Assembly: GCF_901000735.1 (NCBI RefSeq)
Contig: NC_081544.1
Location: forward strand, 8,929,608-8,993,607
DNA: 64,000 bases
Direction of reading: 5' to 3'
Origin: Corylus avellana
Lineage: Eukaryota > Streptophyta > Magnoliopsida > Fagales > Betulaceae
Shown here piece after piece: positions 24,677-35,695 of the stretch (its first letter is position 1; every line of letters starts with the position of its first letter). The position numbers were made by a program, and so were the translations under genes. A model generated the notes under the pieces. That model saw nothing but the letters and a program-made list of their open reading frames with translations, ran no database searches and was not told the DNA's origin.

Positions 24677-27600
24677 ATGGGGAGTTTCAATGAAGGGAAA
24701 CTCAGGTTTTGCATTGACAGAGGGGGAACCTTCACCGATGTTTATGCGGAAATCCCGGGTCAGCATGATGGTCGAGTTTTAAAACTTTTGTCTGTTGATC
24801 CATCAAACTATGACGATGCTCCGATTGAAGGTATTCGGAGGATTCTTGAGGAATTTACGGGGGAGAGAATCCCACGGAGTTCGAAAATACCCACTGATAG
24901 GATAGAGTGGATTAGGATGGGTACAACTGTGGCAACAAATGCACTTTTAGAAAGAAAAGGAGAAAGGATTGCTCTGTGTGTGACTCGAGGCTTCCGAGAT
25001 CTGCTCCAGATTGGTAACCAGGCTCGACCCAGCATCTTTGACCTCACTGTATCAAAACCATCAAATCTGTATGAGGAGGTCATAGAGGTGGATGAGAGAA
25101 TTGAGCTTGTTCGTGATGAGGAGGAATCATCTGCATCTGCATCGTTAGTTACTAGGGGTGTTTCAGGTGAGCTTGTCAGGGTTGTGAAGCCTCTGAATGA
25201 AGATGCTCTAAAGCCTTTACTGAAAGGGTTGTTGGAGAAAGGAATTAGGTGTTTGGCTGTTGTGTTGATGCATTCCTATACTTATCCACAGCATGAATTA
25301 GCTTTGGAGAAGTTAGCTACAAGTTTGGGTTTCAGACATGTTTCTTTATCTTCAGCTTTGACTCCCATGGTTCGAGCTGTTCCTAGGGGTCTAACAGCTA
25401 GTGTTGATGCATACTTGACCCCAGTTATTAAAGAGTACTTATCAGGTTTCATATCCAAATTTGATGAAGGATTGGGGAAGGTGAATGTTCTGTTTATGCA
25501 ATCAGATGGAGGACTTGCACCAGAAAGTAGATTTTCAGGGCACAAGGCTGTCTTGTCTGGTCCTGCTGGTGGGGTTGTTGGTTACTCACAGACTCTTTTT
25601 AGTCTTGAAACAGACAAGCCCCTTATTGGGTTTGACATGGGTGGTACGTCTACTGATGTGAGCCGCTATGCTGGAAGTTATGAACAAGTTCTGGAAACCC
25701 AGATTGCTGGTGCCATAATACAAGCACCGCAGCTTGACATAAACACTGTTGCTGCTGGTGGTGGATCAAAGTTGAAGTTCAAATTTGGAGCTTTCCGAGT
25801 GGGACCAGAATCAGTGGGTGCACACCCTGGTCCTGTCTGTTACCGGAAAGGTGGGGAGCTGGCAGTTACAGACGCTAACTTGGTTCTAGGACTTGTAATT
25901 CCTGATTATTTCCCATCAATCTTTGGCCCTAACGAGGATCTGCCTCTAGATATCAAGGCAACCAGAGAAGAATTTGAGAAGCTTGCGAGGGAAGTAAACT
26001 CTTACAGAAAGAGTCAGGATCCATCTGCAAAGGGCATGACAGTGGAGGAGATTGCAATGGGATTTGTTAATGTTGCTAATGAGACAATGTGTCGTCCAAT
26101 ACGGCAATTAACAGAGATGAAGGGCCATGAAACAAGGAACCATGCTCTTGCTTGCTTTGGAGGTGCTGGGCCTCAGCATGCCTGTGCTATTGCTAGGTCT
26201 TTGGGTATGAAAGAAGTACTCATTCACAGGTTCTGTGGGATCTTAAGTGCCTACGGGATGGGATTGGCAGATGTTGTTGAAGAGGCACAGGAGCCATATT
26301 CTGCTGTTTATGGTCCGGAATCTGTCCTGGAAGCTTCTCGCAGAGAAAGTGTGTTGCTAAAGCAAGTAAAACTGAAGTTGCAGGAGCAAGGGTTCAGAGA
26401 GGAAAACATTACTACTGAGACATATTTGAATTTGAGGTATGAAGGTACAGACACTGCCATCATGGTTAAGAAGCAAATCGCTGAAGACGGATCGGCAAGC
26501 GACTATGCTTTGGAATTTGTGAAGCTATTTCAGCAGGAGTATGGATTTAAACTACAAAACAGGAATATCTTAATATGTGATGTGAGAGGTCGTGGTATAG
26601 GAGTCACAAATATATTGAAGCCACTGGACCTTGAACCTATTTCTGGTGTTCCTAAAGTTGAAGGCCACTACAAGGTGTACTTTGGGAATGGGTGGCATGA
26701 TACATCTCTATTCAAGCTTGAGAATTTGGGTCATGGGCATGTCTTGTCTGGTCCTTCAATCATCATGAACGGGAATAGTACTGTTATAGTAGAACCCAAT
26801 TGTAGAGCTATTATAACCAAATATGGCAATATTAAAATTGAACTTGAGTCTACTTCAAAAACCATGAAGGTAGAGGAAAAAGTTGCAGATGTTGTCCAGC
26901 TTTCAATCTTCAATCACAGGTTTATGGGTATAGCTGAACAGATGGGAAGGACCCTACAGAGGACTTCAATATCAACAAATATCAAGGAACGGCTAGATTT
27001 CTCATGTGCTCTCTTTGGTCCTGATGGGGGACTTGTCGCCAATGCCCCTCATGTCCCCGTGCACCTAGGGGCTATGTCGAGCACAGTTCAGTGGCAGCTC
27101 AACTACTGGGGTGACAATTTGAATGAGGGTGATGTTTTGGTTACTAATCATCCTTGTGCTGGAGGTAGCCATCTTCCTGATATAACTGTTATAACACCTG
27201 TTTTTGATAATGGGAGGCTGGTATTCTTTGTGGCAAGCAGAGGGCATCATGCAGAGATTGGAGGTATAACTCCCGGAAGCATGCCACCTTTTTCAAAGTC
27301 CATATGGGAAGAAGGGGCTGCCATAAAAGCATTTAAGCTCGTGAAAAGGGGGATTTTTCAAGAAGAAGGAATTGTAAAACTTCTCCAGTTCCCCTGTTCT
27401 GCTGAAGCGGTGCATAAGATCCCAGGAACACGCAGGCTTCAAGATAATCTATCGGATCTTCGAGCGCAAGTAGCTGCGAACCGGAGAGGAATTTCCCTTA
27501 TCAAGGAGCTTATTGAGCAATATGGTTTGGAAACTGTTCAGGCATACATGACGTATGTGCAGCAGAATGCAGAAGAAGCAGTGAGAGAAATGCTTAAGTC

Positions 27601-28480
27601 GGTTGCTACTAGAGTTTCATCTCAGTCATCTAAGCTTGGAGATGGAAATTCAGTGTCCATTGAAGAAGAGGATTACATGGATGATGGGTCCGTTATTCAT
27701 TTGAAACTGACAATTGATTCTGGCAAAGGTGAAGCGATTTTTGATTTTAGTGGCACCAGCCCTGAAGTTTATGGGAATTGGAATGCACCAGAAGCAGTAA
27801 CAGCAGCAGCAGTCATTTACTGCCTTCGCTGTTTGGTGGATGTCGATATTCCTCTAAACCAAGGTTGTCTGGCTCCTGTTAAAATCCATATTCCTGCTGG
27901 CTCATTCCTTTCTCCAAGTGATAAGGCTGCCGTGGTAGGAGGTAATGTTCTAACGTCACAGAGAATTACTGATGTAGTGCTTACTGCATTTCAGGCTTGT
28001 GCATGTTCACAGGGTTGTATGAATAACCTCACATTTGGGGATGATACTTTTGGCTATTACGAAACAATCGGAGGCGGGAGTGGCGCGGGTCCGAGCTGGG
28101 ACGGGACCAGTGGAGTCCAATGCCACATGACCAACACCAGAATGACTGATCCAGAGATTTTCGAGCAGAGATATCCAGTTCTTTTGCATAAATTTGGACT
28201 TAGAGAGAACAGTGGGGGAACTGGAATTCACAGAGGAGGTGATGGGCTTGTGAGGGAGATTGAGTTTAGGCACCCTGTTGTAGTCAGCATTCTATCAGAG
28301 AGGCGTGTTCATGCGCCAAGAGGGTTAAAAGGTGGAAAAGATGGGGCTCGTGGGGCTAACTACCTTATCACCAAAGATAAGCGGATAGTTTACCTTGGAG
28401 GTAAAAACACAGTTGAGGTGGAGGCAGGGGAAATTCTTCAAATTTTAACTCCTGGTGGTGGTGGATGGGGTTCTCTTTGA
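24677..28480 (+). CDS. OXP1: 5-oxoprolinase (ATP-hydrolysing)
   Basis: Converts 5-oxo-L-proline to L-glutamate with ATP in the cytosol, the step that recovers glutamate from glutathione breakdown in the gamma-glutamyl cycle. One uninterrupted 1267-residue frame, essentially the length of Arabidopsis OXP1. The domains come in the usual fused order. First is hydantoinase A N-terminal (CIDRGGTFTDVYAEIPG at residues 12-28). Next is hydantoinase A with its ATPase-fold motifs (LSGPAGGVVGYSQT near 293, GFDMGGTSTDVSRY near 320). Last is hydantoinase B from about residue 735, with DFSCALFGPDGG, HVPVHLGAM, NHPCAGGSHLPDI and the glycine-rich end TPGGGGWGSL. ATG 24677 is chosen because it is the first AUG of the long frame and the next residues align with the family start. 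No coding intron. Intact and very likely functional. Confidence 0.97.
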   Translation: MGSFNEGKLRFCIDRGGTFTDVYAEIPGQHDGRVLKLLSVDPSNYDDAPIEGIRRILEEFTGERIPRSSKIPTDRIEWIRMGTTVATNALLERKGERIALCVTRGFRDLLQIGNQARPSIFDLTVSKPSNLYEEVIEVDERIELVRDEEESSASASLVTRGVSGELVRVVKPLNEDALKPLLKGLLEKGIRCLAVVLMHSYTYPQHELALEKLATSLGFRHVSLSSALTPMVRAVPRGLTASVDAYLTPVIKEYLSGFISKFDEGLGKVNVLFMQSDGGLAPESRFSGHKAVLSGPAGGVVGYSQTLFSLETDKPLIGFDMGGTSTDVSRYAGSYEQVLETQIAGAIIQAPQLDINTVAAGGGSKLKFKFGAFRVGPESVGAHPGPVCYRKGGELAVTDANLVLGLVIPDYFPSIFGPNEDLPLDIKATREEFEKLAREVNSYRKSQDPSAKGMTVEEIAMGFVNVANETMCRPIRQLTEMKGHETRNHALACFGGAGPQHACAIARSLGMKEVLIHRFCGILSAYGMGLADVVEEAQEPYSAVYGPESVLEASRRESVLLKQVKLKLQEQGFREENITTETYLNLRYEGTDTAIMVKKQIAEDGSASDYALEFVKLFQQEYGFKLQNRNILICDVRGRGIGVTNILKPLDLEPISGVPKVEGHYKVYFGNGWHDTSLFKLENLGHGHVLSGPSIIMNGNSTVIVEPNCRAIITKYGNIKIELESTSKTMKVEEKVADVVQLSIFNHRFMGIAEQMGRTLQRTSISTNIKERLDFSCALFGPDGGLVANAPHVPVHLGAMSSTVQWQLNYWGDNLNEGDVLVTNHPCAGGSHLPDITVITPVFDNGRLVFFVASRGHHAEIGGITPGSMPPFSKSIWEEGAAIKAFKLVKRGIFQEEGIVKLLQFPCSAEAVHKIPGTRRLQDNLSDLRAQVAANRRGISLIKELIEQYGLETVQAYMTYVQQNAEEAVREMLKSVATRVSSQSSKLGDGNSVSIEEEDYMDDGSVIHLKLTIDSGKGEAIFDFSGTSPEVYGNWNAPEAVTAAAVIYCLRCLVDVDIPLNQGCLAPVKIHIPAGSFLSPSDKAAVVGGNVLTSQRITDVVLTAFQACACSQGCMNNLTFGDDTFGYYETIGGGSGAGPSWDGTSGVQCHMTNTRMTDPEIFEQRYPVLLHKFGLRENSGGTGIHRGGDGLVREIEFRHPVVVSILSERRVHAPRGLKGGKDGARGANYLITKDKRIVYLGGKNTVEVEAGEILQILTPGGGGWGSL

Positions 28481-30087
28481 TTCTTCTCTGCCGCAAATTC
28501 CTTTTTGTAAATGGTGTTGGTCAACATTTCGGAAATCTGGTCCATTACCTATTGAACTTCATGTTTTTTGAATGAATAAGAAATTTACGAGTTTTATTGA
28601 AATCTAATTGGGGGGTTTTCTTTCTTCTGTAGATTGAGCACTTCTCGCCATTTTTCCTAGTTAGTTCATCATTTGTTTTTTTTCTGATTAGGTGTACAGT
28701 TTTTGCTGCTCTTTTATGCTTTAGATTTCTTTTCATTTGCTCCAATGTTTTGGAACCTATTTATGTTTGATAATTTTACTCAAATAAATCATACTAGATA
28801 GATTTTCAGCACTTGTAAACTGATTTTTTTTGTCACGTTATTCTAATTGTATAGCAATCATATAACAGTCTGCTAAATAGCATTACTCACCCTATTGTTT
28901 TGTGTGATAGTAGATGCCTTCTTTTCTTGTTGGTGTCATTTTCTAATAAAGGCAAGTTCTAGTTGCAATAATTGAGGTCAATTCAGTTTTTCAAAATCAC
29001 CCCATATTTTCAGTTTGGGCTTCCAACAGATGCCTCCATCACTTTGGTGCTTGAAATTGCCGATTTTTCATGTTCACAGTCCATGATTTCATAGTTAAGC
29101 TACACTACCTGAGGTATGGTTTTTGTTTTGCAGATTTAGTGATGATAATTATGCTTTTTTTTTTCTTTTGTTTGGGAGGGAGACTTCTGGGTTGGGGTTG
29201 GGGAATGGTTCATCTCATTCTAGTCCCGCTCTCCCTGTCCCTAATGGGTTTGGGACTGATAACCTTGATCGGAAGGAAGGATGGGGTTTGAAGACAACCA
29301 ACTCCAAATATGTGTTAATTGTTTCATTTACATGAAAAACAACTGTTGCAATTACATATTTTTATTTATTATAATTGAAAGTTTGATTGAATTACCAACC
29401 TCACTAATGTGTAAATGTTCTAGTCATTATCTTGGTGTTGTATATATAATACGTGGCATAAATATATAGCATTTATAGAATGAGGTAAATGGTTTTATTT
29501 TTGTCCAAATAACAACTGTTTGCTGGAATGGAAGTGCTGGAAAGAAGTTAGGAGGACTGGTGTTCCACCTTGTTTAGAAAGTAATAAAGTGGGAGAGTTT
29601 TCCCATTGTTTAAGATGCCTTGCTCGTGCTATGTTGTGTTAGTAACTGTTACAAGACGTCCTGCGTTGTTGTTAGTTTAAAATAGTAAATTAGTGTAAGA
29701 AGTTTCAATTGTGGCAGATTCCACAGGAAAGTGCAAAGTATCAGATTTCTTTCCCCTCCAAAACAATGTGAGTGTTGTGTTGGAGTTAGTTTAACAAAAG
29801 TTAATTCAACAGTCAATAGGATGACAAAAAATAAATCACATCACCATCCACCAATAATGACGGAAGAGGTTTATCTTTACTGCACGTGTTGCCTAGAGAA
29901 TCAAGCATAGTACTGGGAGCTGATCCTTTCCAATCCCATCTTCTATGGATGTAAAAATAACTTGCATGTACTTCATGTTGTACATGCACTCAGCTGAACT
30001 GCCTGAAAACCTGAAACAGTTATTCTCTGGAGTGTCAATTTTATGAGTAGAAGACAACCTAGTTTCTTTCCCCAAATTGGATTTTCT
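28481..30087. other. OXP1 downstream spacer, no confident gene
   Basis: Contains the OXP1 3' end and AT-rich sequence. A short open stretch at 29150-29330 (GNGSSHSSPALPVPNGFGTD and onward) has exon-like composition next to a T-rich tract, but I cannot assign a family. Given the TAF1 exon copy further on, it could be part of the same duplicated block. Confidence 0.35.
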
Positions 30088-30315
30088 TATCCTGCCTACC
30101 TGTGATCCACAATGGTGTTTTTCATGTGGATGGTCCTAAGCCTAAGAGCTTTTATTGCTATCAGGGGCAAAGGGTTAAGAGGTGTCAGTGTCAGAGTTAT
30201 GATGATAATTCTTTTACTCATGATTACCAGGAAGTCTTGCAGATTGTCATGATTTTCCAGGTTTATATTTCTTATCCTTGCTTGTGATCCACAATGGTGT
30301 TTTTCATGTGGATTT
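30088..30315 (+). repeat. Direct duplication
   Basis: The phrase TGTGATCCACAATGGTGTTT, followed by TTCATGTGGAT and preceded by a CTTATCCT-type word, occurs at about 30100-30131 and again at about 30285-30315. The units lie about 185 bp apart. The stretch between them contains an open run ending in YDDNSFTHDYQE with no known family. Confidence 0.6.
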
Positions 30316-30379
30316 AACTTTAATATTTTATGTTCTTTATCTTCCATGCATTTTCTGGAGTCTTACTGTTGTTTTGCAG

Positions 30380-30586
30380 CAAAGAGCTAACTAATTTTCA
30401 TCGGCCAAAAGCTTTGTGGTACCCCCACGACAATGAGGTGGCTGTCAAAGAACAATGGAAGTTACCTATCTGAGGACCCACGAAAGTTATAGTGAAGAGC
30501 TTGAGAGGCATGCAAGGGAATCAAACTTCATGTTGATGCTGAGGAAACTGTTTCTTCTGTTAAAGTAAAAGCTTGGAAAAAGCTAG
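30380..30586 (+). pseudogene. Broken duplicate of a TAF1 exon
   Basis: After an acceptor-like ttttgcag, the sequence reads NKELTNFHRPKALWYPHDNE, then VAVKEQWKLPI, a stop, and GPTKVIVKSLRG. After a frame change it reads IKLHVDAEETVSSVKVKAWK. This is the exon at the start of the ubiquitin-like part of plant TAF1, which in the real gene should lie just upstream of this window. Defects: an in-frame TGA where CGA would be expected, and an extra ATGC that shifts the frame near 30512. The acceptor and a donor-like AGCTAG|GTTG are kept, so it was copied as genomic DNA rather than from spliced mRNA. Confidence 0.8.
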
Positions 30587-30710
30587 GTTGTCATTTCTCT
30601 TTTGGAGTGGTTATGTGCTGTGTTTGTTCAGTTTTTAACAGCTTTTTAATGGCTTTTGTTTACTGTTCTTAGAAATTTGCTTAATATACTTACGATGTCA
30701 TGTCCTATGT

Positions 30711-30940
30711 GTGAAGACATCGAGCTTACTCGGCCTTTGTGGGGGCTTCAATAAAATCAGAGGGGAGGTGATCAGAGATGCGGGTGAGGATCAAAACAAG
30801 GTAGAACGAATGCTAACCCAGAGGGTCTTGATGGAATTTGTTGAATTCCACATGAAAAAAAGAAAGCAGTACCTGGAGAAGCATGTGGAGAAGAAGAAGA
30901 GGAAGCCATTGGAGTCTGATGTGTATAGTCTTACTCAATT
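30711..30940 (+). CDS. Unrecognised coding-like stretch, possible exon
   Basis: Open frame whose first in-frame ATG is at 30810. It has biased, hydrophilic composition: LCGGFNKIRGEVIRDAGED, then a helix-prone basic run around MKKRKQYLEKHVEKKKRK. A donor-like TTG|GTAGAC follows at about 30941. I do not recognise the family. Possibly an exon remnant from the duplicated TAF1 neighbourhood or from a transposon. No ATG-initiated complete gene is evident. Confidence 0.25.
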
Positions 30941-31260
30941 GGTAGACCTCTCCATTATATATATATGTATTGGAGTAGATAACGAAGTAATAACAACAAA
31001 ATTTAATAATTGCAAATGTATTAATAACTTAGAAAATAACACTTACAGAAGCAATAACCGGAAGGAATACAAGGAAATGAACTAACATCAAAGCAAGATA
31101 CAAAAACAGAGAACAGGGTAGTTGCAGAATGAGTTCAGTGTTTGGCTAAAAGCTTCTGCATCAACAATGAGGGAGTTCGTCCTTATATAGGTGAATTCCA
31201 ATAGGTAAAATAGAATTACATCAATAAAATTTAATAGTAAAAGTAGATTATTTTCAGCAT

Positions 31261-31480
31261 TGTGGTGTCAGTAGACAAAATAGTCAATAGTGAAAGTACA
31301 GCAATAATGGCTTCAATAGTAGCAACAGCTGAGTCAACAGTGAAAAGTAAAAAAATAATGACAACACTGTAGTGTCGATAGATAAAATGGTCAATAGTGA
31401 AAGCAGCAGCAATAATGGCTTCAATAGTAGCAGAATCAATCGGTGAGAAGTAAATCAATCAATAGCTTCAATAGTGAATG
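31261..31480. repeat. Tandem duplication, about 107 bp unit
   Basis: Two adjacent units begin TGTGGTGTCAGTAGA (31261) and TGTAGTGTCGATAGA (31368). Each contains GCAATAATGGCTTCAATAGT followed by AGCA. A shorter partial third repeat of CTTCAATAGTG follows. The + strand also has a TTATATAGGTGAATTCC stretch at 31184, which on the minus strand would look like a TATA region, so the block may be part of an LTR. LTR ends could not be fixed. Confidence 0.55.
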
Positions 31481-31619
31481 TAAAAACAGCAGCATCAATC
31501 ATAGTTACAGATTTAATAAACATGCTAGTTAATTAAAAATATTACTACTAGAATTGGAGTCTCAATCCTACTACGAATACAGTAGCAGCAGTACATATAA
31601 GACTCACGTTATCTTGTGT

Positions 31620-31829
31620 GTGCCCAGGAAACTCAAGAGGCAGAGAAAGAAGCTTTTTGAGAAAAAGAAGAAGAAGAAGAAGAGGGTGGTCCTAAGAACT
31701 ATATCAACCAAGAAGCCACTGGTTTTGGCACCCAACAACTCTAGAAACATCAACAAGAATCAAGAAAAGGAAGAAGAAGAAGAAGAAGAAGAAGAAGAAG
31801 AAAAGTCCAGGAAATCCATTAAGTAGAGG
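31620..31829 (+). other. Low-complexity Lys/Glu-rich open stretch
   Basis: After an acceptor-like tgtgcccag at about 31628, a short frame rich in Arg/Lys runs into a GAA/GAG repeat encoding a run of glutamates and ends at TAG 31827-31829. It could be a terminal exon joined to the stretch at 30711-30940, but the direct junction would shift into a stop unless a later acceptor is used. The composition is repeat-driven, so coding status is doubtful. Confidence 0.2.
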
Positions 31830-33330
31830 AAGAACCCGACAGAGATCAAGCAAGAGGTCCCGGACCGACCACCTTGCATGCCAACCTTGTTCAAGGACAA
31901 AATCCTGAGAATTATGTGCTTTTTGTTTCTTTGGGATTGTTGTAAAGTATAATCATTGTAACTTAACTGGGTTTTGTATCATTGATTGTGTTGTTCAGTT
32001 TAATTTTTGAGGTTGTCTCATTGATATCTCTTACATCTGCTCCATATTTTCGTGATACTTCTGTTTCTACCCGACCTTGTATGGATTCCCTAATGTTCTG
32101 ATCCCTTCATAACCATCGTTCCACTACACAAAACTTGGTGTCACATAAACTCTTACCCATACACACTGTTTGTTCATATTTTTAATGACTCTTAGAAATT
32201 GTGACAGAAAGTATGATCTAGTCTAATAATCTGGTGATTTTTACAGCTAAGTGATCATATCCATTGCAATATTCTGCATTAATATATTGGCTGAGGTAGT
32301 AACTGAACAAATTCAGTTGTCACATGGCAACAGTTGTTAATGAACAATAACTTGAAGATAGTGAGGATAAAAAGATAAGAGAAAAGGCATGCCCCAAGCT
32401 TCCCATCTTAGGACAGAAAAAGTATCTAGTAGCAGCTTTTTCTAACAATGTTCTCATGAATTTAAAGTATCTAGGTGACAAATTTGTTTAGAAGGAAGCC
32501 AGACTACCAAAGTGAAGAACTTGATTTAGGCTCAAGAGAAAACAGGGACCAAAAAGCAAAGCATGGTTATATTTGTTGCTCACACAGTGATCATTTGGAA
32601 TTATATCAGAGGCAGCTAGTGTCCAGTAATTCCTCAATATCTCTCCATTATGACAAGATATGAATGTTCAAATCATCTTTTCAGGGATCTCCAGTGTGCT
32701 GAAATTTATAAATTTAGAAATCTACTACCCTTTTTTTTTTCTTCTTTCTATTAATCCAATCAGTGATAATTCAATACAAAGCATAAAGAAATGAAAAGCA
32801 TAAAGAAAAAAAAATAATAAAAAGCAAGAAAACATGAATTTTGATTATCAAAGTATTAATATAAAATTAGCATAAAATTTTAATATTTTTGGTGTAATAC
32901 CTATTATATTTTAATACAAATAAAACTCATAATTCTGAACATTCAAAAAAGCAAATGAAAAAAAAAAAAAAAACATTCAAATGAAGAATAGCTGAATACC
33001 CACAAAAAAAAAAAAAAAAAAAAAAAGGCTGAACAAAAAATTTCACAAAACAAAACGGAAACATATTCATCTCTACCTAATCTCTAATTTAAAATGGTAT
33101 TTGGTACAAAAAAAATTCTCAAGAAGCAAATTAAAGATCATCAATTCACAATTGCTAAAAATTTATACATAAAAGCACAAAGATACATTCATTTCGAATA
33201 TTTCATATCTTAAATCATAGTTCAGAGTCATATATATTTCCATGAAACTGATCAAATAAACTTTGTGCAACCGTCAACTTCTATAGGAAAGTGTTTTGAA
33301 ACTGTAGAAGGAGATGGTGAGTTTAGAGTG
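31830..33330. other. Intergenic, no gene seen
   Basis: AT-rich DNA with poly-A tracts at 32956-32972 and 33004-33026 and short AAGCATAAAGAAA repeats. No open frame here shows a recognisable domain. Confidence 0.5.
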
Positions 33331-33379
33331 AGAGAGACCGACGTGATTTAGGGTGAGAGAGATAAATGTGAGTTAAGGG

Positions 33380-33738
33380 AAAAATGAAAAATTAGTTCTT
33401 ATGGTTTACCTGATTTACAATTAACTCCTTGTGGTATCAAAATAAACTTAAAGGTCCTTGAAGTATGCCAAAAAAATAATTTAGTCCCTACAGTCAAATT
33501 CCGTCCACTAATTTAACAAATTCCGTTAGTGTAACACTGATTTAAATATGACAAGTATCACAATTTTATTGGTTCTAACGTTTCATGTTATCATAATCTG
33601 TTAAGTTATTGAACAGAATTTGACAGTAGGGACTAAATTATTTTTTTGGCACACCTTAGGGACCTTTGAGTTTATTTTGATACTACAAGGAGTTAATTGC
33701 AAATCAAGTAAACCACAAGGACTGATTTTACATTTTTT
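33380..33738. mobile_element. Foldback MITE (TIRs about 150 bp)
   Basis: The left arm (TTCTTATGGTTTACCTGATT, then ACTCCTTGTGGTATCAAAAT, then AATAATTTAGTCCCTACAGT) is mirrored by the right arm (ACTGTCGGGA-type: GACAGTAGGGACTAAATTAT, ATTTTGATACTACAAGGAGT, AAGTAAACCACAAGGACTGA). The arms are near perfect inverted repeats around a short centre. Related ends occur at 46135-46630, 47095-47230 and at the very end of the window (63975-64000). Confidence 0.75.
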
Positions 33739-33847
33739 CGGTGAGTTAATTAAACGAATGGTCAAAAGGAATTAATTAAGGAAAAATTGTGTTTTAATAA
33801 AGGGAGAGATATTAATGCATTGAGACACTTAATTTATTTTTTTAAAA

Positions 33848-34190
33848 AAAAATTGTGATTTAGGGTGAGAGAGATAAACATGAGTTAATAAAAAAAAAAA
33901 AGGTAAAAATGAATTAATTAATGAAAAATCGTACACTTAATTCATTAAAAAAATAGAAAAAGGAAAAATCCCTTTCAATATTTGCATGGTTCAATTATTA
34001 AAAATTATGAGTAAAAAATTTTTTTTTTAAAAAAAAATGGACACGTGTGTTAATAAAAAGAAAGGTCAAAATGAAGTAATTAAGGAAAAATCATACACAT
34101 AATTCATTAAAAAAAAATTTGAAAAAGGAAAAACTTTTTCAATATTTGCACGGTTCAATTATTAAAAATTATGAGTAAAAAAAATTTAAA
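33848..34190 (+). repeat. Tandemly duplicated AT-rich block
   Basis: The sequence around 33905-34020 (CACTTAATTCATTAAAAAAA, GGAAAAATCCCTTTCAATAT, TTCAATTATTAAAAATTATG) recurs at 34065-34180 with small changes. In addition, TTTAGGGTGAGAGAGATAAA occurs on both sides of the MITE (about 33349 and 33855), which suggests the MITE sits inside an older duplication. Confidence 0.6.
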
Positions 34191-34514
34191 ATTTAAACAA
34201 AATATTGTTGGTGGTACAAAAAAAAAAAAAAAAAAAAAGTTATAATTTCATTTATATTATTTGTTTCCTTATTTGATTCGGACATTAATAATTATTAATT
34301 TATTGAATAATTTATGTATGAAAAACTCTTGAAATATAATCAATACAATTAATTACACTACTTAATCACTGGAGGTAAAATTAAAAAAAAAAAAGAGTTC
34401 AGAGATTAAACGCATGGACACGTGTTGTAATTCTAAGCACTATTAAATATTAAAAAACATAGACACGTATCACAATTCTGAGCACTCTTTACGTCAAAAC
34501 TCGACTTTCATATA

Positions 34515-35345
34515 TATAGTAATTCTAAGTAGCCTACTTGTGTCCTATTAAAAATGATGTGGCTATCAAAATTACCATTAAACTTGTGATTGATTATTAT
34601 TAAATTTTATATATCCTGAAAATGTCAGAGTCGTTAAAAAAAAAATTAAACCCAAAAAACCGGTCCTTTCTCTCTCCCAGATTCCTTTTTTCTCTCTCAT
34701 CTCTCTTCCTCAAAAAACGCAGCTTTCTTTTAAGCAGATCTCTCTCTTCCTTTATAACCCAAAATCTCCGAAAAATTCAGATCTCTCTTACTCCATGTTG
34801 ACACTATGCTTTCACAATATACATTCAGCACAAACGAACAGTAATTCAAAAAAAAAAAAAAAAAAAAAGAGAGAGTATCAGTATCCTTTTTTCACAGGCA
34901 AATTAGTTAATTAAAAATGATAACCAATTTCTAATAGCATAAAACTCATTCATCCCAGAAGGACAATAGTAGACGTTGTAGCATATCCACTTAGGACTAG
35001 GAGAACATTTGAAAAACACTAGGAAAACACTTAGTATTGTCCATTTTTTTAGAAAAAATGTTAAGTGTTCTCTTGGTGTCAACTGTGATGTGCCTTTTAA
35101 AATAATCGTTAAATTTGAGATTATCATTATTGATTTTTAATCTATTGATGATTTTAAAAGTCACATCATAGTTGGAAGGACACCAGGAGAATACTAGAAG
35201 AACACCTAGCATTTTTCTTAAAAATTATGTATTTCTCACATGTTAAGAGACACATGTTATTATTATAGATTAAGTTAAAGAAAATTCTTTCAACCCAGTT
35301 TAGAGAAGAAAAAAAACTCTATCCAATGATAAAATCTTAACAATA
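34515..35345. mobile_element. MITE fragments
   Basis: 34518-34600 matches one arm of the element at 43084-43254 (TAATTCTAAGTAGCCTACTT, then AATGATGTGGCTATCAAAAT). 34965-35215 is a diverged inverted repeat (CTAGGAAAACACTTAGTATT on the left against CACCAGGAGAATACTAG on the right). 35225-35340 resembles the element at 11873. The stretch 34660-34800 is CT-rich and of unknown meaning. Confidence 0.45.
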
Positions 35346-35524
35346 CTTAATTAATTAATAATTAGTATAAATTTACAAAAAATAAAAATAAACATTCATG
35401 ATATTTATTATACATAATAAATGAATGAGTTAGCGAACCAAGGTATTGGCTTGGGAGTTGTCGGTTTATTTTTTAATACAAGAAGCAAAATTATAAAAAG
35501 ACCAATTAATTTTTTACAAATGCT

Positions 35525-35695
35525 AGAAGTAGTAACTCTTTTACTAAAAATAGGAGTACTAACATGATGTGGAACTTATTTATTAGTATTCGTATTATTT
35601 TTTTATTAATTGTTTTGATCCTCTCCAATAAATAAGCTTAACATCATGTTAGTATTCATATCTTAGTAAAAGAGTGGTACTCCTAAGAATTGAAG
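35525..35695. mobile_element. Foldback MITE
   Basis: The left arm AGTAACTCTTTTACTAAAAA, then AGTACTAACATGATGT, is inverted in the right arm (ACATCATGTTAGTATTCATA, then TTAGTAAAAGAGTGGTACTC). About 170 bp, non-coding. Confidence 0.65.
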
